Shown: one piece after another, positions 24,285 to 37,287 of the stretch
Layout: the number at the start of each line of letters is the position of its first letter
Numbering within the stretch: position 1 is the stretch's first letter
NCBI GenBank assembly: GCA_963920765.1
Contig: OY987242.1
Location: 30,714,002-30,778,001 of the forward strand
Reading direction: 5' to 3'
DNA from: Ulota crispa
Lineage: Eukaryota > Streptophyta > Bryopsida > Orthotrichales > Orthotrichaceae
DNA: 64,000 nucleotides
Notes under the pieces: model-generated
What the model was told of the DNA's origin: nothing
The model's input: the letters and a program-made list of their open reading frames with translations, nothing else
Databases searched by the model: none
Translations under genes and position numbers: made by a program

Positions 24285-25952
24285 TAATGGGACTTCATAT
24301 AGAATGTATAATGACTGTATTGTGACTGTAACATAACATGACTACATTGTAATGTTGTTATATCTAAATGATGTCTGCATTTGTGATTAGTTTGTGACTA
24401 GTTTGTGACTCTAGTTTGTGACTAAATTTTGTATGCTTGTGTGAATGGTTGGTGATTGTATTTTGTTTTAGGAGTTACTGCATTGTGAACCTCAAATCTC
24501 ATGTGAGTGTATGACAACTATGTCGTCACTTCAAGTTTGCTTCAACCACTCTATAGTGACCGAGTTGAGACTACTTTATAATAATTAAACCGCCAACGTT
24601 GGAACTAAAAATGACGACTATGTGGTGACTAATATAGAACTACCCGCTACCATTACTAGTAAACCACACTATTTCTACACAACAAGCAGTTATCCCAAAT
24701 CCTAAACGCCCAAAACCAAACAGCAATCAACTTAAGAACAACTAAAATATGACTAAGTGGAATGTACAAATGATTAGAAAATGACTAACCAAGCACTACA
24801 AAATCAATGTAAGTGCTTGTTGGAGCACCGTGGCATCTTGATTCAAAACTAACAAACAACTAATATGTGACTAATAAAAACTATGGGCTCACTTATCCGT
24901 TATTGATACATGACTAAATGAGAATTATGTGACCACTTATCTGTTACTGATATATGACTAAATGATAATTGTGTTGTCACTTATCCGTTACTAAATGTAG
25001 ATTAGCGTTTTGATAACAAATGTGGATTTTACAAAGCAGTTATTGAGATCAAGACATGTTGCCACATGATAGTTTGATTCTGTCAGTGGAAACGTAATGA
25101 CACCATTGGGAATTGAGAAAATTTAAATGCCTTCAAGAAAAAAGGGGTAGTTGGGTTCAAGAAAGAGAGAACAATTCTTTCTTCCCAATAAAGACAAAGC
25201 CAGCATGACGTAAAGGATGAGATATTGTAATGTCCTAAATGACTAAATGACAAAAACTACTAAACAACTAAAAAATGACTAAAACGTGACCAAATGAGAC
25301 TAGTCATGATACAATCATTCAGCGGGAAATGACTCTTTTTTTAGTCATTTGTAGCAGTCATATAGGACGTTGTTTTTTACCTGTATAGGTAGCATCTTCT
25401 TTTCATGTTTTCTCAATAAACGCTTGGATCTTGTTGAGATCTACCCATATAGATGGAATACATACTATTGAATCTATTACTTGGTCAAATCTTGTGAGCA
25501 TAGTTTGAATAACCAGAAAGATTAAAACACATCCATACCAAGTTGAGGGCGTCATTAGTCATTACTTCCAAAATCATATACGGTGTTGTGAGGTCAAATT
25601 TGTGTCTTTTTAGAGCCCAAACGTGAATTTGAGAAATTGCGATGTGGTAGGTGGCCTTCATACCAAGCATATGAAAATCATTTCAGTTGAATTTGAGTTT
25701 GGATAAGAATTTCAAGCATCACAAAACTTTGTACAATTTTTACTCACAATTCATGAGCTTGACTCACTTCAATCCAAGCTTCTGGATTCAATATAAATCC
25801 AATAACAATGTACATAGGCTTGCTTGATCAAAAATTCTTGTGCCCTCCAACTTTGTTCACATGTCAATTGCAATTGCGTCATTCTTCAAAAGTTATTTTA
25901 AAAAAATGACTTTAAACAACCAAAATTGACATTCCCGGCCCTAAAGGGTTAA

Positions 25953-26379
25953 CCAATTGTGGCATCAATCATTAAGTTTAAGTTCTTTGTTGTTCCAAGC
26001 TGCCACTTCAAATTCTAGCCAATTTCGAAGAAAAATAGTTGAGCATTTAGCTTTGCTTTAGCTCTTGAGTGGTGAAGACGTCGTATAGCATAAAATTCCC
26101 ATTAATTGGTCACAAAGTCATTTCCCTTTTACTGCAAAAGAAATACCTAAATGTTTATTTTTGAGGGAATGGCCACTGTTTTTTGTGCTCAAAAGCCAAA
26201 CAAACCATATGCTCATATATATATTTTTTTAAATTGGCCAAAAATCGAAGTGACAAAAGAAGCACACACTTATTGTCTAACATTGGCCTATCAAGCCTGT
26301 AGTAGAAACTTTCACTATTTACAACATTGAAAAACATGGCAAGTTGTTCAGCAAACTATTTGGAAAGACACTTAAAAAA
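25953..26379. other. Non-coding spacer
   Basis: AT-rich; no gene or bounded repeat is supported. Confidence 0.4.
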
Positions 26380-26789
26380 GGGAATTGATATGTGAACCAC
26401 ACCCTTTGAGCTACTATATCACACCCCGGGGTAAATTTTAGATTTTTACCATAAATGGCTAAATTTGAAAATTTAGAATTCAGATTTGGACTTAGAGACC
26501 ATGATTTAGTTTAGAACCACAAAAAAAGTTGCAATTCAACAACACCCAATGAAAAAATCTAGCTAGGGAGAAACGTGTTACTTTTATTTTTGTTTGTAAA
26601 CAAAGATAAGCTTTTTCATTGGGTGTTGTTGAATTGCAACTTTTTTTTGTAGTTCTAAACTAAATCATGGTCTCAAAGTCCAAATCTCAATTCCAAATTT
26701 TCAAATTCAGCTTTATGATGGTAGAAATCTAAAATTTACCCGGGATGTGGTACAGTAGTTCAAAGAGTGTGGTACACATATCTATTCCC
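26380..26789. repeat. GGGAATTGATA foldback
   Basis: A 410-bp foldback opening GGGAATTGATATGTGAACC and closing GGTACACATATCTATTCCC. The arms pair over most of their length: GGGTAAATTTTAGATTT with AAATCTAAAATTTACCC, and AACACCCAATGAAAAA with TTTTTCATTGGGTGTT. The left end recurs alone at 8569. Confidence 0.85.
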
Positions 26790-27427
26790 AATGCATAATT
26801 GTACTTACATGTTCAAATAATCATAATTATTCTGAATAAAGAAAGACAAAACCTTGAATATTTGCCAAACTTAAAAGTAGTTTTAAAGTAAAACTCCAGT
26901 TTTTAGATGTAGCTGCACGTCAAAAAAAATGGTTTCATACAAAAGCTCACAAAAAATCACATGTTGCTTGTAAAAGGAAGGTTTTTATATTCAAATCATA
27001 CAAACTTAAATTTGTTACTTTCAAACAGAGCACAATAAATTATAAGAAAATTCCATGCTTTTAAAGTAATTTGATAGTATGACTAAGTTGGGTATTTGAT
27101 TTAGGCCGTATGAGACTGTGGCATCTAATTATGGCAAAAATCTCAAAACAATGATCTTTACATATGATGTTCCTTTTTAAAGATAAATGCGTATTTGTCA
27201 CAGATTATGAATTATTATTGAGAAATCTTTAATGTAATATTCTTATCTCGAGTCTTATCTCAACCCTTTTCATCCACGCAACAAAAGTAAATAAACACAA
27301 ATTAAAATTTAGTGAGGTTGTTTGATGTTATTAATCCAAGTACAATTCTAGCTAAAACCTCGTATTCCATAGAACGTACGAAGGGGAAAGTCATTTGACA
27401 TAGAAATCTAGAATTCTCCAAAATACC
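26790..27427. other. Non-coding spacer
   Basis: AT-rich, nothing supported. Confidence 0.4.
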
Positions 27428-28366
27428 GTAACTCGTAAAGGACCATTGTCCCTACGAGGGCTAAATGAGATTTCGGGAATGTCCCTATGGTTAAACTACT
27501 TTGCGTAATTTTTTGAAACTTTTATTAAAAATAGGGAATGCAAAGATTTGGGTGGGCATATAATTTCTTCTTCATTCTGACAATTATTGAAGAAGTTATG
27601 CATGAATTTATGAAAACATGCAAGTTTGAGCAGCCAATTTTTTTTTTTAAATAACTTTTTTTCAAAATAAAAATCTGAAATTGGTTTTTTAGATTTATAC
27701 ACACATGGGGAGCTTTGAATCATTCAATTCTGATTGATGAGTGAAAAGTTTTAGTTTGCGGGCAAGTACGCGACTCCCATACCTCCACTCCTTTTGCCTT
27801 GAGTACTTTACTTTTTTGTGCTCTTTGTGAATTTGTTTTTTGACTTCTTTTTTTTCCAAGTTGTAGTAGACTAAGATTCCTTGGTTTTCACCATTTGGAT
27901 CAACATAATTCATATTTCTCAATTTTACATAAATCCTCCAATTTTGCCTAGTGTATTTGCAAATTTGGTGGCCTCACGGCATTGCAAGATTTTACAAAGT
28001 ATGATTCAAACCTCCATTTCATTTGAAAATTCTCCCACACTTACCTAACTTGGTCTTCTACATGGGAAAAATAAACCTCAACTTTGCGTAGAGCAATTTT
28101 TTTTGATTTAGGGGCAATCAAAGGCTTCTAAAATTTTTGGGCAATAGGGAAAAAAACTTTTTTTTCACTTCAAATGTCAATATCTCACTCCTCTATATTT
28201 AGAATGAGCTAATTTTTTTTCCACAAGTACCTTCCATAGTTAAGAGCAAGATCTTACGGTTGGATTCCAAGAATAGTTGTTTTTCCTACCTTTCTACTCA
28301 TTCCCCCAAAAGTGGCAGTTTTCAGTAACTTTCACTCAATAAAAGACTTGGTCCTTTAGGGGTTAA
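27428..28366 (+). mobile_element. piggyBac-like TTAA MITE, copy at 27.4 kb
   Basis: The right end is intact (GGTCCTTTAGGGGTTAA). The left end is mutated (GTAACTCGTAAAGGACC), so its TTAA reads GTAA. It is 939 bp, the same length as the copy at 5115 and very close to it in sequence ('cctacgagggctaaatgagatttcggg'). Non-coding. Confidence 0.75.
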
Positions 28367-29920
28367 CTTATGCAAATAAGATGTCTTCTTTGAAGAGTGA
28401 ACTCAAATCCATTAATTTGGAAGTCTCCATTTGCTTAATTGTGAGAGGCTCTTGCATCCAAACCTATATGCATTTGAGGTTAAACTCAAACATGACTTCT
28501 AACTGGTCAATTTATTTTTATTTGATGTGAATATTGAAAAAGAGGCTAAATAATTTCAACTTCTCCTGTTTCATTATTACAAATTATTTTCTTTTGAATA
28601 CTTAATAATTCCTACAACCACAAGATACATGTAATATAAAATCCAAGTTACACAATGTTGTGTCCTTTTAATTATTATTTTCATATTTTATTGCTTAAAA
28701 TTTGCAAATTCTTCTTGCTCTAACAATCGTGTTTGCAAATTATTCTAGGTTATTCTAAGACATATCGTGAAATTTAAAAATGATCATAGTTTCATTCTTG
28801 AACCGACATTCTTGGTTGAAAAACAAAATCATTGTAGAATTGTTTACTCACATATGGGAAATTTCAAATTATTATTGTCTTTATTTTATTACAAAGAATT
28901 TTTTTAACTTGATACTTGTGGTAATATGACTCTTAGGCCATAGCTAAGGGTGTCTAAATTGTAATAAAAAAGAAGCTTGAACATGTTGGCAAGGTTTTTT
29001 CATTGCTAAATGTTCATTAAGTATAAATATTAATACCAAAACTAAATAAATTATTATCATCTCTTTCCCATATTTTTTTTTCAAAAATTATAGATTTCAC
29101 AATTTTTAGACAAAGTAGTTGAAGTTGTTTGCATTGAAAGAAGACATGCATATTTTTATTGTAAACATGCAAACTTGGAACTTATATTTGATTTGAAAGG
29201 CCAAAATGAGTTTGGAAACAACCTATAACTATGTGATCATATATAGATAGTCTTCTAAAGGCTAGGATAAATAATCTAACACTTTGTAGTGTTTGGTTTC
29301 ACATCATTTTTTGAAGAGAACGTTTTGATTTATTATAACCCTAAATGACTAAGAAGCATAGTTGCAATTTTTAGATTATTATTCTTTAATTTAATTCCAC
29401 GGTAGGGTCTTCAATCTTAAGGTTGAAGATTATCATGTAGATGCATATAAGATCTATTTCAAAAATGTAAGCCACAATTCATAGAATTAGAATTAATGGG
29501 TACAAAGTCGTTTCAACCTCAATTTTGTTTGTTCCAAAGTGTGACTTGGGTAACTCAAACATGTTTCATTCAGAAAAAAATCTATTGATAGGCCTCTTGA
29601 AGATAACCAACTACATTTCAAAACATAGCACTACCTTGAGCAAGATCTAATTGCACTAAATTTACTATACAAATTAAACAAAGCATGTTTTGAATTATTA
29701 TTATTCATACAAAAAATGAAGTGACTGCTACGATGGCCAATACATGTCCCACGTGGATTTGTGTTGGACTTGCATTTGGCTATGTTTTTCGAATGCATCA
29801 GATTGATAGGGAGACTTGCAAATCATGATGATTTCTGCATGTATTGGCTGGAGTGTGTTTGTGTAGTGAAGGTTTGGCACTCTTCCCTAACCATTTTGAC
29901 TAAAGTTTTGTTTTAAATGA
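28367..29920. other. AT-rich non-coding stretch
   Basis: About 1.5 kb without a credible gene or a bounded repeat. Confidence 0.5.
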
Positions 29921-29993
29921 ATAAATGGGTGGGTGGGTGGCTGGATGGATGGCTGGATGGATGGCTGGATGGATGGCTGGATGGATGGCTGGC
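29921..29993. repeat. 12-bp microsatellite GGATGGATGGCT
   Basis: GGGT repeats grade into five copies of GGATGGATGGCT. Confidence 0.95.
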
Positions 29994-30295
29994 ATTTGGA
30001 TGAAAATGGTGTGGACAAACAATCGTTTTTGTGCAAATGTTTCTGTAACCGAATTGGATATGGAGCATGGCTAGCTTAGGGTTTTTTTTCTAGCAATTTA
30101 TTGACGAATTTGCAATAGTGAGATTCAATATTCACAAAAGCAGTGCTGTCCTTTAAGAAATCCACCTCACCTGAGAGGGCATGTATGTATTTATTGTGTA
30201 GCGTACCAAAAAAAACATTGGGCTAGCTAGGATCGGGGCCATGGCTGGGATTGAGGGTTAGGGCTGGGATCTAGGCCATGCTTAGGTGAGATCAA

Positions 30296-30478
30296 GGGCA
30301 TTGAAGCCCATGGGGGCATTTGGAGCCATGGGGCATCGAGTCCCATGGGGGCATCAAGACCCATGGGGGCATCGAGTCCCATGGGGGCATCGAGTCCCAT
30401 GGGGGCATCAAGACCCATGGGGGCATCGAGACCCATGGGGTATTAGGGGCCATGGGGCATCAAGTCCCATGGGGATCA
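30296..30478. repeat. 18-bp minisatellite CCATGGGGGCATCGAGTC
   Basis: Around nine units, alternating GAGTCC and AAGACC variants. Because 18 is divisible by three, frames on both strands stay open, which explains ORFs of repeated MGLDAP-like text (minus) and GIESHG-like text (plus). They have no sign of being genes. GC-rich against an AT-rich setting. Confidence 0.9.
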
Positions 30479-31495
30479 TGGGTATTATTTTGTCAAGATA
30501 GAGCACCTTGCACCTCAAAATGTATGCAAGTAGGGAAATTTTTGTTAATATTGAAATGAATGAACATTACGTATTTGTTAATGCAATTAGTTTATTTACA
30601 TAAGCTACTTTCTTTCAAAATCTAGCAGATTGGATGTGTACGTGAGGAGGGAGTTGACAATTTCATCCATGTTTTTACCCAAATTTTGTAGTGTAATGAT
30701 GAGAAAAGATTTAGGCAAAAATTTGTCAAGGAAAAAACACTAGCTATGGAGCCATGGAGGTCATGGAAGGCATAAATCCGTCTGTATGACAAGTAAGAAA
30801 AACTGTCATAGAATCCAGATTGGTTTTGTACCTTGTGCACTCCACCTTGGTTGCTAGAAAAATCATTGGACCCTTTGCTTATGCCCAACCCAAGGACAAT
30901 GGTTTTGATAAACTTTTGTTACAATCTTACCTCAATTTGAAACTGTCAAATCTCTCTCAAAGAAACATTAATTTTGCCAAATGCTAGATAAAGTGCACAA
31001 GTATTGGCTAATTCTCGTACACAAATGAATGACTGTATTCATTTTTCCTTTCTTGCATGCCATTCTATGGTGTATGTTGCTTACCAATGAAAACCAAACA
31101 AAGAGCCCTATGCCAACACTTGGTAAGATCAAATGCAAATCTTATACCAAAAATTGAGCATGGAGTTCAACATATATAATAATTAAGTCATCCATGAAAC
31201 TGCTATAGGTTGAATAATCTCCTCAAAAAAATGCCACATGTGCACAAGTGCAATGCTACGGCGCCCACCAGATCTTCTGGGATTCCAAGTCACAAGTACA
31301 CTTAAAAAAAGAAATCAAATCAAATTTAGTGTTTGCCATCCTAATTATAAATTCTAAAACTAAAAACAGCTTCAATGGTAAGACTACATATGAGAGTAGA
31401 AAAAGGGTTTTGGGGTTGGTTTACTTTGCTCCTATGTGTATGATGTTATATTCAAGGTGGAGGGACCCAACATCCCATCTGCCTTGTAAAATATG
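30479..31495. other. Non-coding stretch
   Basis: Several short ORFs but no motif; nothing supported. Confidence 0.45.
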
Positions 31496-31795
31496 TGTTG
31501 GCACAAGGCTAACACATGAAGTTGGCACTAAGGGCTAACACATCAAGTTGGCATTGAGGGTTAACACATCAAGTTGGCACTGAGGGCTAACACATCAAGC
31601 TAGCATTGAGGGGTGACATAGCAAGTTGGCACAAAGTTGGCATCCAAGGTTAACAAAGAAAATTGACATCAAGGGCTAACAAAGCAAGTTGGCACAAAGT
31701 TGGCATCCAAGGTTAACAAAGAAAATTGACATCAAGGGCTAACAAAGCAAGTTGGCGTTGGAGACTGACAAAGCAAGTTTGGACATCAAGTTGGC
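31496..31795. repeat. Minisatellite with AAGTTGGCA units
   Basis: Units of about 26-30 bp built on 'gctaacacatcaagttggcattgagg', drifting towards 'ggttaacaaagaaaattgacatcaagg' in the second half. A larger unit of about 66 bp (tggcacaaagttggcatccaagg onward) is itself duplicated at about 31,627 and 31,693. Confidence 0.85.
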
Positions 31796-33270
31796 ATTGG
31801 GGCATAAGGCAATAACACAAAAATCTAGCACTAGAGAGCTAATACAAAAAATAAACTCACATCCTAACACAAAGATGAAGCTAACCTAAGTTAATGTGTG
31901 AGGTTTGAGGGAGTTTCAAAAGAGACTCCAAGTTCTTCCCTTTTCTTTCTCACATAAGTTTGGTCATTGCTATATATGATGTTGTTGACCATACAATTTT
32001 TCTTCACTTAACATGTGCGGTGACCAATTGCAAAACATTGCTTTAGAGCTCTCTTTTTGCTTGTACTCCAACTAGATGCATTGGTTACCATTTCCATTGA
32101 GTCCCTTTTCTTTTTGTCACCTCCATCTTATTGATACAAATCTGACACAACAAGGCCATTGAGGTTGCTCTAAATGTTAACTACAATGCTAATGAATAAC
32201 AATGGTCAATTATATTTATACCAATAACATCTAAATCAATACTACAGATGGTTCACAAGTCACTAAAATAATATTTAACTTAAATACTAATAGTCAACCA
32301 AACAAGAATCAGAGTGAGTTTCACAATAGCATATATAATGCTAGTGCCACAAAACCAACAGAAGTCTCATTGTCAGCTAAGTAGAAGACACAAGTGGTGC
32401 ATAACTAGCACTCCAACAAACTGTTTTGACATTTCATTCTATACTAAATTAAATATATTACAGGTAGAGCAACTTTGGTAAATGTGTATCATATGCACTA
32501 ATACGATAAACGTGGATACTCATAATGCATGTGGACAAATTATTCAAGGGATTGATGCCTGTTGACAAAATTTTGGTTTATGGTTATTCTTGACCACACA
32601 CCTTCTTTCGCATTAAACACTAGAACATTGCTCTCATTGGATGTCCGGATAGCCATCAATGATGGGAAATTGGGAACATGGGCAACCGTAGGGTCTGGGA
32701 AATACTTGAGATTTTTTGGTAAATTTCCTTCAATTCCTGTATTGAATCGGTTTATCAAGGACCTTTTTGGTTATTTTCTCTATTTCATACTGTAAGTAAA
32801 TTTTTAAAAAAGTTTGATTAATTTTTAACCAAAGTTTATAAATTGCAAAGGGTTTTTTCTCATTTCAATCGACTAACATTGAACTAGCGATTGGTTCTTC
32901 CCAGACCTTTGGTGCAACCAATTAGATTAGGATCTAAACAAATTGCAAATCTTCTTCTCTTGTTGCTTGTAAATTCAAACCCTTCAAATTTTATTCTGGG
33001 TAAGTTTGTTGAGCAAGTTTTAGTCAGAATCTTATCTCATTTTCACACCGACCATCTTAAGACTGAAAAAGTTGGGTGAGAAAATGGATGGACTAGCCAA
33101 ACCCCTTCAAAGAACCATCCCATATTGGATGCATGATATGCGTGGATGATTCTATTTATGTATCCTTTATTTGCATGCATTACATGGTGCTTATTGTTCT
33201 TATTATGGGAAAAGAAAAGAAAAAGACAAAAAAACAAGGACTCTCCTCTATAGCCCGTAAACTTGATATA
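31796..33270. other. Non-coding stretch with a possible relic exon
   Basis: Mostly featureless. The segment 32,540-32,795 stays open on both strands (72 codons minus, 77 plus) and has a slightly higher GC content. I recognise no domain in either reading. Confidence 0.35.
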
Positions 33271-33998
33271 GGTAGCTGCAAGAAACACTTCATTGTTTTG
33301 TCTCAAACATCTTTAGTACTTATAGTACTAATAGTACTACCGAGCTTTTGGAATAATTTTTAAAAAATAAAATAAAATATGGACAATTTGTAAAGCACTT
33401 AAAGTAGCATACTCGTGAAAATTCAAACCTAGAAAATTTTTATTCTAAAAGTTATGCACAAATTAAAATCACCAACAAATTGCCAGTTTCTTTCTTGCTA
33501 TTTAGAAATTAGTAAAATCATTCAAACAAATAAAATAAAAACTAACCATTTGAGAACCCATTAAATACATTCACATGGTACAATTGCTTTGCTAAGGAAT
33601 TTCTTTGTATTTTGCCAATGAAGGGAGATAGGATGCCTTCTTTGAGACAATGTAGATGCCATGGAATTTATAATTTTGCAAAACCCTTTTACAAATGCAT
33701 GTAAGCATGCTCCATAAACAACATCCTTGATACATAGCCCTAGAAAAGCTTTTTTGGACCCAAAATAGTACTAAAACCTCCAAAATGGCCAAGGTAGACA
33801 CCTATTTGGGGGCTGTTCAAAAATAGTAAAATAATTTTTAAAAAACTGCAAAAATAACGGAAGGTTTGTAATTATGACATGTACCATCTTCTGAAATTTC
33901 AGTTCAAAAGAACTTGTTGCGCAAAAGTTACAAGCCAAAAAGCACTTGCAAGAGGTGAAGGGGACACCAAATAGGATAGGTGTTTCTTGCAATCACCC
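33271..33998 (+). mobile_element. GGTAGCTGCAAG element, copy 1
   Basis: The left end GGTAGCTGCAAGAAACAC is the inverse of the right end GTGTTTCTTGCAATCACCC. ATA flanks both sides (33268-33270, 33999-34001), consistent with a 3-bp target duplication. The 728-bp non-coding interior matches copy 2 at 62133 in the same direction and copy 3 at 63378 in reverse. Confidence 0.75.
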
Positions 33999-34001
33999 AT
34001 A

Positions 34002-34433
34002 TGGCTTTGGTTTTATTTGATTTTTTTTTGTCATTTGAGTTCTTTTGTTGGATGACACCCAAGGAATAATGAAAGTGACTCAAATGAAATTCAAAAATCA
34101 TTGAAAATGTCATTTTGACCCTTCAAATAGAATCTTTGCTACTTCTTAGCTTTTCTTCCTAGATGGCATGTTGGAATATCTTATATTGTAGCTGGAATCA
34201 CCAAAGTAGGGATAGTAGGGTTGTTGGCGGTGCTTGTCAAACAATTAGTACATACTTGTTAAATAAATATGACTCATACTTGTTAAATAATAATTACTAT
34301 AGTAACACCTATGAGGTAAGCGTTATGGGAGGTAAGGTTGCAAGAACATGTGCATGATAAGAGCTTTGTATAGAGCTGCAAGATTATATTAACAAGTGAC
34401 TTGTATGAACAATGAGATTCTTAGGGCATTCCC
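34002..34433. other. Non-coding spacer
   Basis: No gene or bounded repeat seen. Confidence 0.4.
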
Positions 34434-34841
34434 AATCTAACCAAGAAAATAGCACTTGGAACTGTATTAGACTGTGTTTGACTCTATGGCAATTGCAGAG
34501 CAGGGGCATTTCTCCAATCCAATAGTCCCAATGCAAACAAGGTTTGACACTCACTAATCACAATTTTTTAATAGTTTATATCTTTTTTAAGTGCTTATGT
34601 GAGGAGATTCATGTCAAAAATATTTGAAATTGCCTAAAATTGCGTCAAAGTCAAAGCTGGAGTGGTATGCAAGACTCTCTAAATAGTGAAAATATGCAGG
34701 GGAGGGGCTCTTATGTGGGAAGCCTTGAAAAATGCAGTTGCAATTACCTGCTGCATTGGAGCCCATGTTTTTGTTCAAGCTTTGTTTAACACACTCCATA
34801 AGCTTTTGCCTCCTTGTGTTGGGGTTGGATTGGGGGTGCTC
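34434..34841 (+). mobile_element. Tourist-like (PIF/Harbinger) MITE, copy 1
   Basis: GGGCATTCCCAATCTAACC at the left and GGTTGGATTGGGGGTGCTC at the right are inverse ends. TTA sits directly outside both (34431-34433 and 34842-34844). A 3-bp TWA duplication with GGGC-type ends is characteristic of PIF/Harbinger MITEs. The interior GAGGAGATTCATGTC and AGGGGAGGGGCTCTTA segments match copy 2 at 59191 in reverse. Non-coding. Confidence 0.8.
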
Positions 34842-35552
34842 TTAGTTTCTTCAAACCAAAGGCCTAGCAACTTGTATTTAGAATATTAAGGCCTTGGAAA
34901 GTCATGCCTCAAGTTTGTCACATCACTAAGATGATCATAAACTTACAAACTTGTAGAATTGCAACAAAGAATTGCTCAATCACCAAAGAAATGGGCATTT
35001 TTTGGACTAAAATTGCCAAAAATTGTGACCATTTACAAAAACACTTGATTCTAATTTTTGAGGTGTGTTTGTTGTACTCTTAACCTTATGATTCCAAAGC
35101 TAGTTTAATTTTGTACTTAGAGAATTTTTTTCAAACCCTAGTTCTTCACCATTGACATGATCATAGCAATTGGAAATGGGATTTTTAGATTTGAGGCCCT
35201 AAAAAAAGAAGAGATGTGATTTCAAGGGTTTGCAACTTCAAATCTTGTGCTCTTGTACTTAGTTATTCTTAGAATTGTGTTCACAAGTGTATTGAAGTAT
35301 GAGTTAAAAAAAAAATCAATTAGGCATATCTATCATGGTGAAATGAATTATTTGTAAAGCAAAATTGGCAATTTCATCGTATAAAGGATAGATTTTGAAG
35401 AAAGCAAAAAAACAATAGTCTAATGTTTTTGCAAAATCAAAACAAGAAGCACCAAGCTTACATTGTCATCTTTGACAATGGTGAAAATTAGTAAAAATTA
35501 AAACTTGGTACCTTTGGACTTTGAAGCCTTTAAAGTTGAGCTCTCTCATTTT
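34842..35552. other. Non-coding spacer
   Basis: AT-rich; nothing supported. Confidence 0.4.
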
Positions 35553-36428
35553 TTAACCCCTAAAGGACCAAGCCTTTTTTTCTTTGAAAATCACTAAAAA
35601 CTGCCATTTTTGGGGAAATGAGTAGAAAGGTAGGAAAAAAAGTTTTTTTGGAAATTCAACCATAAGATCTTGCCCTAGACTATGGGAGGTACTTGTGGGA
35701 AAAATTTCAGCTCATTCTAGATGTGGAGGAGTGAGATATTAACATCTAAAGTGAAAAAAAAAGGTCGTTCTCCCTATTGCCCAAAATTTTCAAGAGCCTT
35801 TGACCTCTCCTATAACAAAAAATTGCTCTGCACAAAGTTGAGGTTTATTTTTTCCATGTAGAAGACCAAATTATGTAAGTGTGGGAGAATTTTCAAAGGA
35901 ATTGGAGGTGTGAATCATATTTTGTAAAATCTTGCAATGTTGTAAGGTCATGAAATTTGCATATACACTAGGCAAAATTGGAGGATTTATGTATAATTTA
36001 GAAATTTGAATTACTTTTATCCAAATGGTGAAAACCAAGGAATATTAATCTACTACAACTTGGAAAAAACAAAGTCAAAAAGCAAATACACAAAGAGCTC
36101 AAAAAAACAAAGCACCAAATTTTACAAGAGGCAAAAGGAATGGAGGTTTGGGAGTCCCATACCTACCCGCAAACTAAAAATTCTCATAACTTTTGTCTCA
36201 TCAATCAAAATTGAACAATTCCAAGATTTCCACATTAGAGAAAATCTAAAGAACCAATTTCAAATTTTAATTAATGCCAAGATGAAGAAAAAGTTAGATG
36301 CCCACGTAGATCTTTGAATTCCTCACCTTCAATGAAAGTTTCAAAAAATCCCAAAAAATAGATTAGGTATAGGTACATGCCCAAAATCCATTTGTCCCTC
36401 AAAGGGACAATTGATCCTTTGGGGTTAA
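35553..36428 (-). mobile_element. piggyBac-like TTAA MITE, copy at 35.6 kb
   Basis: 876 bp, starting TTAACCCCTAAAGGACC and ending near GATCCTTTGGGGTTAA, in the inverse orientation to the 5115 copy. The family's CTACCCGCAAACTAAAA centre and GTTTCAAAAAATC block are present. The 103-codon ORF at 36006-36317 is repeat interior. Confidence 0.75.
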
Positions 36429-36875
36429 AACCTCCCTAAAAGTTGTAAACCTATTATTTAAGGCTCAAAAGTCCACTTCATGTGCTTGTTGTCATTGTAA
36501 CTTTTTGGAATATGTTACATGGGTGTGTTGAGAGTATGTATGAACATTTTCAAACACATTGGACCTTTTTTTGTGATTGCCCAAATTGCTCAATTTTTAG
36601 AAAGGGATGCATGCATTCTTTTTTGACTTTTTGTCATTTTGTTTAATAGTTTAAAAAAAAAAAATGCACTAAAAAGGTACCATTGTGCACAAATTCTATC
36701 AAAATTTGGAAGAAGATTTGTTCTTATTTTGGCTTACATTTTTATGCACGAAAGAATTATGCTGCCAAAAAATGTTGATTGGGTCCTTTAGGGGTTAAAG
36801 TGCGGAACATTAGTTTGAGCTATAAATATTATCATCTAAAGCATGTAGCATTTGTGTGTGTATCTAATATAAAAT
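36429..36875. repeat. Probable decayed TTAA-family copy
   Basis: A good right end, GGGTCCTTTAGGGGTTAA, finishes at 36798. The left end would coincide with the TTAA that ends the previous element (36425) but is degraded (TTAAAACCTCCCTAAAAG). If real, two elements again share one TTAA. Confidence 0.45.
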
Positions 36876-37287
36876 GGGAATTGCTAAAGCCACACCCAAA
36901 ATTGCTAACGCCACACCCCCTAGGTGTGCGTTGAGCATGAAATGTAAGAACTTAATGCAGGTTTTATTTGATTTAGGTTAAAACATTTGCTTCATTTTTA
37001 TCATTCTAAGGTTGTATTCAAAAAATAAGGGGGTGTTTGAATTTGAAATTTGAAATAAAGGACACTTGAATTACTTAAAGCAAAATTACATTAAAAACAA
37101 CAACAATAATGCAATAAAATTTAAACAAAAATATGTATTTTTTCTTCTTTCATTCAAGGAGGTGGTAATGACAGGATTGAATGAATGATGGACCACTTGA
37201 ATATATTTTTTAAAGCACTAAGCTCTCAAATTATGTGCTAACATGGGTGTGGCGTTAGCAATTTTGGGTATGGCTTTAGCAATTCCC
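36876..37287. repeat. MITE with GGGAATTGCTAAAGCCACAC ends, copy 1
   Basis: GGGAATTGCTAAAGCCACAC at the left and GGTATGGCTTTAGCAATTCCC at the right are inverse. Just inside, the motif is repeated (CACCCAAAATTGCTAACGCC and GGCGTTAGCAATTTTGGGT). A second copy lies at 58346-58748. Non-coding. Confidence 0.85.

Larger units (their letters stand above)
21590..25385. mobile_element. 3.8-kb TIR element rich in TGACTA motifs
   Basis: A near-perfect inverted pair of about 28 bp, beginning CAAGTAAAAAACAACGTCC at 21592 and answered by GGACGTTGTTTTTTACCTG ending at 25383. TAG lies just outside each end (21587-21589 and 25386-25388); TA immediately outside is the alternative duplication. Both subterminal kilobases are filled with TGACTA/TAGTCA-like words, as in CACTA elements, where such motifs bind the transposase; CACTA does precede the left end but not the right. 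It has no transposase. Non-autonomous; superfamily open between CACTA-like and Tc1/mariner-like. Confidence 0.7.
21381..25952. mobile_element. TTAACCYTTTAGGGCCG element hosting a nested transposon
   Basis: TTAACCTTTTAGGGCCG at 21381 and CGGCCCTAAAGGGTTAA ending at 25952 are inverse ends with TTAA outermost. Taking out the 3.8-kb element at 21590-25385 leaves about 770 bp, a usual MITE length. The end sequence differs from the CCCCTAAAGG family, so this is a second TTAA-bounded family. No coding sequence is present. Confidence 0.65.

Noticed and set aside
21584-25392. A definite CACTA (EnSpm) assignment of the 3.8-kb element
   Set aside because: CACTA occurs only beside the left end; the right end lacks it, and TA or TAG duplications fit equally well.
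30227-30559. Open frames on both strands with repeated MGLDAP-like or GIESHG-like text
   Set aside because: They follow from an 18-bp minisatellite whose length is a multiple of three; there is no independent coding signal.
32540-32795. A conserved small gene open on both strands
   Set aside because: No motif, no neighbour support, and double openness at this length is plausible by chance.
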